64,000 nt of DNA from the NCBI GenBank assembly GCA_023450085.1, contig JAEXHI010000030.1, forward strand, positions 558,001 through 622,000. Direction: 5' to 3'. Shown here in pieces: positions 60,451 to 64,000 of the stretch (position 1 is its first letter; each line of letters starts with the position of its first letter). Origin of the DNA: Bacteroidota bacterium. Its GTDB lineage: Bacteria > Bacteroidota > Bacteroidia > Sphingobacteriales > Sphingobacteriaceae. A program made the translations under genes and the position numbers. A model generated the notes under the pieces. It searched no databases, was not told the DNA's origin, and saw nothing but the letters and a program-made list of their open reading frames with translations.

Positions 60451-61152
60451 TTAGTTGCTGCTATGTACGAATATTTTTGCTGAGAATCCTAGATCACCAG
60501 TGCCAGATTTAAGACCTTTAGCATATACCGTGTAAATTTTACCTTCTTCAAGTTTAACACTTGGGATAGTAGCTTCAATGGCACTAGTAGTAGCATTTTT
60601 AATATTTAATGTTACGCTTGCAGTAGCGTCAACAGTTTCAAAAGCACTAAATTCTTTAAAAGCTTTGTTAGTTGCTAAATCTGTTGCTACACCACCTACG
60701 TTTAAATTTAGGTTGCCACCATCAGGACTTAAATTCACAAAGCGAATCCTTGCTTTTCCTGTTGCTGGCTTAGTCAAGTCATCTTCAAGCATTAGTAGCT
60801 CAATGTTGGTAAGCGTATTAGCCACAAAAAGAGAATAACCTAGTTGAGGTTTCAAGCTATAAGCTAAACTTTTTAATGAAGTAGGACTGCCTTTTTTGGT
60901 AACGTTAAAAGCTCTATTGCCAGAGTAGGCGCTTAAATAGCCAATTTTGTTGCCAAACTCAAAGTCAGAAGTTGTTGCTCTAGTATTATCCACATAAACA
61001 TCTAATAACTCAAGTGTTGGTGAAGCTTGAATAATGTTCAAACCAGATACTTGTATGGGTTCGTAATCTCTATCTAATTTAGAGCAAGAGAGAAAACCTA
61101 AAGAAAGAACTAACGCAGCAGCGATAGCTTTGTACGTAAAAGAAAGTTTCAT
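60451..61152 (-). CDS. DUF4397-domain lipoprotein
   Basis: A 233-residue protein with a lipoprotein signal (IAAALVLSLGFLSCSKLDRD). The DUF4397 region covers residues about 35-230 (NIIQASPTLELLDVYVDNTRATTSDFEFGNKIGYLSAYSGNRAFNVTK). A second similar stretch (RIRFVNLSPDGGNLNLNVGG) suggests an internal repeat. These beta-rich proteins of Bacteroidota have no known role, and are probably displayed on the outer membrane. ATG 61152 is used. Confidence 0.88.
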   Translation of the reverse strand: MKLSFTYKAIAAALVLSLGFLSCSKLDRDYEPIQVSGLNIIQASPTLELLDVYVDNTRATTSDFEFGNKIGYLSAYSGNRAFNVTKKGSPTSLKSLAYSLKPQLGYSLFVANTLTNIELLMLEDDLTKPATGKARIRFVNLSPDGGNLNLNVGGVATDLATNKAFKEFSAFETVDATASVTLNIKNATTSAIEATIPSVKLEEGKIYTVYAKGLKSGTGDLGFSAKIFVHSSN

Positions 61153-61269
61153 GATATAGTAAAAAATATTAAACAAATCGGCACATTGCCATTAACTCAC
61201 AACTCCCATACGCAGTGTTTTATCAAAACGCTACAGCTTTATGAAAGTTTTTTATTTAACAGATCAAAT

Positions 61270-62484
61270 TTACTTCTTCTTTAGCTCAATGAGTGTGATT
61301 TCTGGCCAAATTCCTACCCGTCCAGAAAAGCCAATAAAACCAAATCCCCTATTTACGTTTAAGAATCGATTATTTTCCTGTTTTATACCTGCCCAATGCT
61401 TGTAGCGAAATTGTACTGGGCTCCATTTTAGGCCAAAAGCTTCAAAGCCAAATTGCATCCCATGGGTATGGCCAGCTAAAGTAAGCTGTATTTTAGAAGG
61501 ATGGTTTTTTACTTGGGCTTCCCAGTGGCTAGGATCGTGCGATAATAAAATTTTGAACTCGTCGATAGTGGTTCCTTGTAATGCTTTATTAAGATCTCCC
61601 CTTTCTCCAAAGCCTAATCCCCAATTTTCAATGCCAACCAATGCTAGCTTTTGCCCATCTTTTTCTAGGGTCACATGTTCATCCAGCAAAAGTCTAAAGC
61701 CAATTTCTGCATGGTAGTTTTTAAGCTGCTGTAGATTTTGTTGCTTGATTAAATCACTTTCCCATTTAATGTAATCTCCGTAATCATGATTGCCCAATAC
61801 CGAAAACTGGCCGAAAGGTGCTTTTATCTTTGAAAAGTGTGAAATGTAGGGCCTTATTTCTTCTGCCTTGTTGTTGACCAAGTCGCCAGTAAACACAAAT
61901 AGATCTGCATGCTGCTTGTTGATTAGGTCTATCCCTTTTTGAACTGCTTTAGGGTTCTTCAAACTGCCAGCGTGCACATCAGAAATTTGCACCAACTTAA
62001 AGCCGTCGAAAGCGGTCGGTAAATCTTCAAAATAAAGGGTGTGCTTAATCACACGATAAGCGTACTTGCCCCTAATGATGCCATAAATGAAAGCAATAAT
62101 GATAAGAAAACTTAATAATGCGCCTATATAAATGCCTGTTAATGGTCTTTCGGGAAAGCTGAAATTTCCCTCAGCAAAATATTTCACCACGGCTATGATA
62201 AGCCTATAAATGTCGGTTAGTACCGTTGCTAGTACAAATGCCAATGTAGAAACAAAATAAATGAGCAGTGCGTGGGCGCTTATCTTAAAAAGATTGGTAG
62301 GTCCGCTTACGCTTAGCCTAACCATGCTATAACTAAACGCTACGAAAAGCGTAACGGGGACTATCCAAAACCAAGATAAAATGGTGGTTGAAAGCACTAA
62401 GCTTAATGCACTAAAGGCATATCCGTTGATGAGGAAAAAGAATAGTGCGAAAATCAATAACGGGATATATGGGCGGTTTCTCAT
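61270..62484 (-). CDS. Membrane metallophosphoesterase
   Basis: A 404-residue protein with four N-terminal hydrophobic segments (about residues 1-140), then a calcineurin-like domain with KLVQISDVHAGSL, LFVFTGDLVNN, SVLGNHDYGDYI, ILLSHDPSHW and TLAGHTHGMQFG, which supply the dimetal ligands. It resembles YkuE/YaeI-type phosphodiesterases acting on lipids or nucleotides at the membrane. The substrate is unknown. The htpG terminator lies just upstream. Confidence 0.92.
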   Translation of the reverse strand: MRNRPYIPLLIFALFFFLINGYAFSALSLVLSTTILSWFWIVPVTLFVAFSYSMVRLSVSGPTNLFKISAHALLIYFVSTLAFVLATVLTDIYRLIIAVVKYFAEGNFSFPERPLTGIYIGALLSFLIIIAFIYGIIRGKYAYRVIKHTLYFEDLPTAFDGFKLVQISDVHAGSLKNPKAVQKGIDLINKQHADLFVFTGDLVNNKAEEIRPYISHFSKIKAPFGQFSVLGNHDYGDYIKWESDLIKQQNLQQLKNYHAEIGFRLLLDEHVTLEKDGQKLALVGIENWGLGFGERGDLNKALQGTTIDEFKILLSHDPSHWEAQVKNHPSKIQLTLAGHTHGMQFGFEAFGLKWSPVQFRYKHWAGIKQENNRFLNVNRGFGFIGFSGRVGIWPEITLIELKKK

Positions 62485-62495
62485 ATCATTAAACT

Positions 62496-62535
62496 AAAAA
62501 CCGCCATTACGTTGTTATGTTTGTAATGGCGGTTT
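62496..62535 (-). terminator. Intrinsic terminator of htpG
   Basis: AACCGCCATTAC and GTAATGGCGGTT pair around a 12-nt loop. On the minus strand a TTTTTAG tract follows. It is 26 bp after the htpG stop. Confidence 0.9.
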
Positions 62536-62560
62536 ATTTATTTGTCCTTTTTAATGGGTT

Positions 62561-64000
62561 TTAAATCAGCTCAACACTACGGCTTACAAAAGCTGTTAGC
62601 TCAGCGCCAGTAAGCATACCTTGTGATAAAAGGGCTAAGTCAACTGCTTGCTTTGCAAATTTTCCTTGCTCCTCTTCGTTGGCATTTAAAATTTTGCTAA
62701 CTAATTTATGGTTACCGTTAATAGCCACTTTGTAACTATCAGGCATGTTGCCATAAAAACTCATGCCTCCACCCATTTTTGCCATGTCTTTCATGCGACG
62801 CATAAATTCATCCATGGTAATGGTAACAGGGGCATCATCAGGGTTTAGTCCAACTACTTCTACGGTATAGCCAGGTTTGCTAATGGCGGCTTCAAAGATG
62901 CCTTTTACGGTGTTCGATTGCTCTTCGCTCAATACTGATTCTAATTGTTCGTCTTTTTCAATTAATTGATTAGTAACAGACGAATCAACACGTTTCAATA
63001 AAGTTTTTTCTAATTTTTGCTCCAAGCTGCTCACAAAGTGATTGTCAATAGGTGAGTTCATCAATAAAACATCATAGTCCTTTTTATTGGCTGCTTGGAT
63101 AAATCCATCTTGCTTATCAGGGTCGGTAGTATATAAATAAACTACATTCCCATTTTTATCAGTCTGTAAAGCACTTACTTTTTCTTTGTATTCCTCAAAA
63201 GTAAAGTGAGTTTTATTGGTGCTGGTTAGCAATGCAAAATCTTTAGCTTTATCGTAAAACTTCTCTTCGCTAATCATTCCGTATTTTACGAACAAGCCAA
63301 TGTCGCTCCATTTTTCTTCGTAAGCTTTGCGGTCAGCCTTAAACAGTTCGCTTAACTTATCCGCTACTTTTTTGGTAATGTAGTTGTTGATCTTCTTAAC
63401 GTTGCTATCAGCTTGTAAGAAACTTCTCGAAACGTTCAAAGGAATGTCTGGACTGTCAATTACCCCGTGCAAAAGCATTAAAAATTCAGGTACAATATCT
63501 TTTACCTCATCGGTAATGAAAACTTGGCGACTGAAAAGCTTGATTTTATTGCGTTGCATGTCAAAATCCTCTTTCACCTTAGGGAAGTAAAGTACACCAG
63601 TAAGGTTAAATGGATAATCTACATTGAGGTGGATCCAAAACAAAGGCTCCTCCGAAAAAGGATATAATTGCTTGTAAAAATCTAGGTAATCTGCATCTGA
63701 CAAATCTGCAGGTGCTTTGGTCCAAATAGGGTTGGTGGTATTTACAATATTGTCAACCTCAACTGAAGTGTATTTTGGTTTGCCTTCTTCATCTACACCG
63801 TCTTCTAAGCTTTCAGTCTTTGTCCCAAACTTAATAGGAACAGGCAAGAATTTAGCATATTTATCTAAAATTTCTTGAAGCTTAGATTCATTTAAAAACT
63901 CTTCGCTTTCTGAGTTTACATGTAAAATAATGTCAGTACCGCGAGTAGTTCTAGTACCTTCCGAAATTTCAAATTCGGTACTTCCATCGCAAGTCCATTT
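62561..64000 (-). CDS. htpG: Molecular chaperone HtpG (Hsp90), N-terminus missing
   Basis: The gene runs off the right edge. The visible 479 residues cover the end of the N-terminal ATPase domain (GTDIILHVNSES) and the complete middle and C-terminal domains. Middle-domain motifs include FWIHLNVDYPFNLTGVLYFPK, RQVFITDEVKDIVPEFLMLLHGVIDSPDIPLNVSRSFLQ; the dimerisation region ends in FVSRSVELI. It is a cytoplasmic ATP-dependent protein-folding chaperone. The M at 63847 is internal, not the start. Confidence 0.96.
   Translation of the reverse strand, partial: KWTCDGSTEFEISEGTRTTRGTDIILHVNSESEEFLNESKLQEILDKYAKFLPVPIKFGTKTESLEDGVDEEGKPKYTSVEVDNIVNTTNPIWTKAPADLSDADYLDFYKQLYPFSEEPLFWIHLNVDYPFNLTGVLYFPKVKEDFDMQRNKIKLFSRQVFITDEVKDIVPEFLMLLHGVIDSPDIPLNVSRSFLQADSNVKKINNYITKKVADKLSELFKADRKAYEEKWSDIGLFVKYGMISEEKFYDKAKDFALLTSTNKTHFTFEEYKEKVSALQTDKNGNVVYLYTTDPDKQDGFIQAANKKDYDVLLMNSPIDNHFVSSLEQKLEKTLLKRVDSSVTNQLIEKDEQLESVLSEEQSNTVKGIFEAAISKPGYTVEVVGLNPDDAPVTITMDEFMRRMKDMAKMGGGMSFYGNMPDSYKVAINGNHKLVSKILNANEEEQGKFAKQAVDLALLSQGMLTGAELTAFVSRSVELI

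Overview
The window looks like an ordinary chromosomal stretch of a low-GC, Pedobacter-like member of the Bacteroidota (Sphingobacteriaceae). This is inferred from gene content: two large outer-membrane receptor-type proteins with carboxypeptidase-like N-terminal domains, DUF5687, DUF2911, DUF4397 and GxxExxY families, and a three-subunit succinate dehydrogenase with a single cytochrome b. Several genes are also preceded by the Bacteroidota -7 box TAnnTTTG, and clear Shine-Dalgarno sequences are rare. There is no rRNA, tRNA, CRISPR array, prophage or recognisable transposase gene.

Layout. 1-7.4 kb: an unknown partial gene, a degenerate HNH-like protein, a rhomboid protease, an M14 metallopeptidase, an outer-membrane protein, peptidase T, a methyltransferase and a YtxH protein. 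7.4-8.1 kb: a gene-free block with a palindrome, a hairpin and a tandem array of a 106-130 bp inverted-repeat unit. 8.1-11.8 kb: the sdhCAB operon. 12-18 kb: a DEAD-box helicase, then rarA with a two-gene ABC exporter. 18-24.7 kb: an OmpA lipoprotein, a zinc-protease-like exported protein, a Gfo/Idh/MocA oxidoreductase, a secreted phosphoesterase and an alpha/beta hydrolase. 24.8-34.2 kb: hutH and hutU (histidine to urocanate to imidazolonepropionate), separated by a GntR-regulated ABC operon with a YtrA-like operator and by a TonB-dependent receptor probably involved in metal uptake. 34.4-35.8 kb: a fluoride riboswitch followed by a CLC-F-type fluoride exporter. 36.6-45 kb: an outer-membrane beta-barrel protein, an LEA-type lipoprotein, a multidomain PIG-L deacetylase, a GxxExxY nuclease-like gene bracketed by inverted repeats, and a sodium:solute symporter preceded by an overlapping 41-residue membrane protein. 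45-64 kb: mainly housekeeping genes (S9 peptidase, Tex, HflX, RbfA, a lipid kinase divergent from an APP1-type phosphatase, Aat, a TlpA-like thioredoxin, an M28 peptidase, and HtpG cut by the right edge).

The most unusual element is at 42786-43241. A small PD-(D/E)XK-like GxxExxY gene is enclosed by inverted repeats whose outer 11 bp match exactly and which carry TGATT-type motifs about every 9 bp. It has the architecture of a compact mobile or self-maintaining unit, though one copy in one window cannot prove that. Other points of interest are the fluoride riboswitch/CLC-F pair, the perfect 26-bp operator in front of the GntR/ABC operon, the 41-residue partner of the symporter, and a dispersed family of inverted repeats built from CGTCATTTCGA and GAGAAATCT arms that occupies many intergenic gaps.
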